A stretch of 7,005 nucleotides of DNA from Chloroflexota bacterium (lineage in GTDB: Bacteria; Chloroflexota; Anaerolineae; UBA4142). Shown here piece after piece: positions 5,473-7,005 of the stretch; the first letter of the stretch is position 1, and each line of letters begins with the position of its first letter. The DNA lies in the NCBI GenBank assembly GCA_023380675.1, contig JAMCRS010000221.1, forward strand, positions 1 to 7,005, in the 5' to 3' direction. The position numbers and the translations under genes are program-made. The notes beneath the pieces are model-generated. The model was not told the origin of the DNA. It made no database searches and saw only the letters and a list, made by a program, of their open reading frames with translations.

Positions 5473-6468
5473 ATGAAAACGTTGACAAGCCCATTCTTAT
5501 GGATCATTCTCCTCGTCGTGTCCGCGGTGGCTGCCCTGCCCATCGTCGTCGATTCCCCGTCGATGCGCGAGGACCTGTTCCTGATTCTCATGCTGGCGAT
5601 CCTCGCCTCCAGCGTGAACATCATCATGGGTTATACCGGCTACGTCAGCTTCGGACACATCGTCTTTTTCGGTCTGGGCGGGTACCTGGCGTTCTACCTC
5701 ATGCAGACCTATCAGGTCCATTTGATCGCTGCCGCGCTCGTCGCCGGCGTCGTGACGAGCTTGATCGCCTTTGGGCTCGGCGTGCCCGTCCTGCGCTTAC
5801 GCGGCGCCTATTTCGCGCTGGCGACCATCGGGATCAACGAAGCCGTGCGGTCATTCGTAACCAACTTTGACGCGTTCGGCGGCGGGGTCGGCATGATCTT
5901 CAACTATTCAGTGTACGATGCCTACGGAGGAGCCAAGAACGCTGGGCAGTTGGCGTACTATGCAATGGTGGCCGTCGCGCTGTTGACCTTTGGCACCAGC
6001 TTTCTGATCAAGAAATCGAAATTCGGGCTGGGGTTGATGGCGATCCGCGAGGATCAGGATGCAGCCCAGATCCTCGGGATTGACCCGGCGCGCGCCAAGG
6101 TGATCACGTTCACCATCTCGGCGTTCTTTCCCGGCCTCGCTGGCGCAATCTTTTTCTTCAAGAACGGCATCATCGAACCCAACGTCGCATTCGATCTGTT
6201 GCGATCGATCGAATCCCTCGTCATGGTCATGCTGGGAGGCTTTGGCACCGTCACCGGACCCATCGTCGGAGCGACCGTCTACGAATGGCTCAGCTCGGCG
6301 CTCATTACTGCGCCTCCCCTCAAGGCGTTCGGCCTGTCGTTCGACTTCAGCCAGCTGCATCTCGCCATCGCCGGCCTGTTGTTGCTCCTCATCGTCCTCT
6401 TTGTGACAGCCGGCTTCGTCGGCTGGCTGCGCCAAAGATTTCCGCGCGTGCGGAGGTTCCTGGAATGA
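5473..6468 (+). CDS. livM: Branched-chain amino acid-type ABC transporter permease LivM
   Basis: This 331-residue second permease of the importer is of usual LivM length (about 300-350 in the short form). Motifs include 'GYTGYVSFGHIVFFGLGGYL' (53-72), 'LRGAYFALATIGINEAV' (109-125), the coupling-loop segment 'GLMAIREDQDAAQILGID' (187-204) and 'SLVMVMLGGFGTVTGPIVG' (248-266), which mirrors the matching LivH motif. Eight or more membrane segments are visible and the C-terminus is basic (RQRFPRVRRFLE), so it is probably cytoplasmic. The ATG at 5473 follows GGGG at 5462-5465. An ATG five bases earlier (5468) is out of frame and stops at once. The stop codon overlaps the livG start as ATGA at 6465-6468, a sign of coupled translation between permease and ATPase. 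Confidence 0.95.
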   Translation: MKTLTSPFLWIILLVVSAVAALPIVVDSPSMREDLFLILMLAILASSVNIIMGYTGYVSFGHIVFFGLGGYLAFYLMQTYQVHLIAAALVAGVVTSLIAFGLGVPVLRLRGAYFALATIGINEAVRSFVTNFDAFGGGVGMIFNYSVYDAYGGAKNAGQLAYYAMVAVALLTFGTSFLIKKSKFGLGLMAIREDQDAAQILGIDPARAKVITFTISAFFPGLAGAIFFFKNGIIEPNVAFDLLRSIESLVMVMLGGFGTVTGPIVGATVYEWLSSALITAPPLKAFGLSFDFSQLHLAIAGLLLLLIVLFVTAGFVGWLRQRFPRVRRFLE

Positions 6469-7005
6469 TTCTGCAGGTCGAAGGCGTCACCAAGCTTTTC
6501 GGGGGCCTCGTCGCGCTGGACAAGGTGTCGTTCGAGGTCCAGGAGCGCGAGATCTTTGGGATCATCGGCCCGAATGGGGCCGGCAAGACCACGCTCTTCA
6601 ACGTCGTCAACGGGGTCTATCCGCCTCAGCACGGACGCGTCCTCTTTCGCGGCGAGGATATCACGCGTCTCCCACCTTTTCGCGTGGTTGCGCGCGGCAT
6701 CGCACGCACCCATCAGGTGGTGCGGCCGCTCGGCGAGCTCTCCGTCATCGAGAACGTCATGGTGGGAGCTTGCTTTGGACGCGACAACCTGTCGCTCGAC
6801 CAAGCCGCCCAGGTAGCCGCCCAGGTCCTCGAATTCGTCGGACTGGCGAGCCGCAAGGACATGCTCGCGAGCAAGCTGAACGTAGCCCAGAAAAAGCGGC
6901 TCGAAATGGCGCGCGCGCTGGCCGCGCGGCCGGTCCTCCTGCTGCTCGACGAAGTGCTCGCCGGCCTCAATCCACAAGAAGTCGCCGACATGCTATCGGT
7001 CATCC
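6465..7005 (+). CDS. livG: Branched-chain amino acid-type ABC transporter ATP-binding protein LivG, partial (3' end beyond window)
   Basis: The first 180 residues of the ATPase that powers the importer are present. Walker A is 'GPNGAGKTT' (35-43). The Q-loop is 'ARTHQVVRPLGELSVIENVM' (80-99), with Gln84. The signature region is 'LNVAQKKRLEMARALA' (138-153), and Walker B is 'LLLLDEV' (158-164) followed by the D-loop 'AGLNP' (166-170). The switch histidine would lie past the window edge. The ABC signature reads LNVAQ instead of LSxGQ and Walker B is followed by Val instead of Pro; to my knowledge related variants (such as DEVMAGL) occur in a subgroup of LivG proteins, so it is probably active. 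The ATG at 6465 overlaps the livM stop by 4 nt and is preceded by GGAGG at 6452-6456 with eight bases between. LivF is expected to follow downstream. Confidence 0.93.
   Translation, partial: MILQVEGVTKLFGGLVALDKVSFEVQEREIFGIIGPNGAGKTTLFNVVNGVYPPQHGRVLFRGEDITRLPPFRVVARGIARTHQVVRPLGELSVIENVMVGACFGRDNLSLDQAAQVAAQVLEFVGLASRKDMLASKLNVAQKKRLEMARALAARPVLLLLDEVLAGLNPQEVADMLSVI

Overview
The window looks like a piece of a moderately GC-rich bacterial chromosome. Two features suggest Chloroflexota. One is a lipoprotein whose lipobox is followed by a long Ala/Pro/Thr/Ser-rich linker. The other is a large polytopic membrane protein ending in the beta-rich 'PGRYQVQLGLY'-type domain often seen on GT39-like proteins of that phylum. 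This assignment is inferred from protein style only; no rRNA or other phylogenetic marker is present.

Layout. On the minus strand, from about 2620 down to the left edge, lies a two-gene unit. It holds a short TsaA/TrmO-family tRNA methyltransferase (2179-2619), overlapped by 8 nt by a very long membrane protein (start 2186) that stays open for 728 codons and runs off the window. A 457-bp divergent intergenic region follows (2620-3076). It carries a strong sigma70-type promoter (TTGAAA-17-TATAAT) pointing right, an inverted repeat that brackets its -35 element, a palindrome just after the predicted transcription start, and a structured leader of about 160 nt with a possible 16-codon upstream ORF. 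From 3077 to the right edge, the plus strand carries a branched-chain/hydrophobic amino acid-type ABC importer in the usual order: substrate-binding lipoprotein (livK), permeases livH and livM, and the ATPase livG, cut by the window end. livF would be expected just outside.

How the genes work together. The lipoprotein captures the ligand outside the membrane and hands it to the LivH-LivM channel, driven by LivG (with LivF). A 13-bp-stem hairpin without a T-tract sits between livK and livH. This fits the common arrangement in which the binding-protein message is made or kept in excess over the permease message. livM and livG overlap by ATGA, so livH-livM-livG should be translated as one unit.

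The coding content is largely ordinary. The parts worth a second look are regulatory: the livK promoter and leader architecture and the livK/livH hairpin. The large membrane protein behind trmO is also of interest, because none of its shorter overlapping ORFs represents it. I found no CRISPR array, RNA gene, intact mobile element or clear new defence system.
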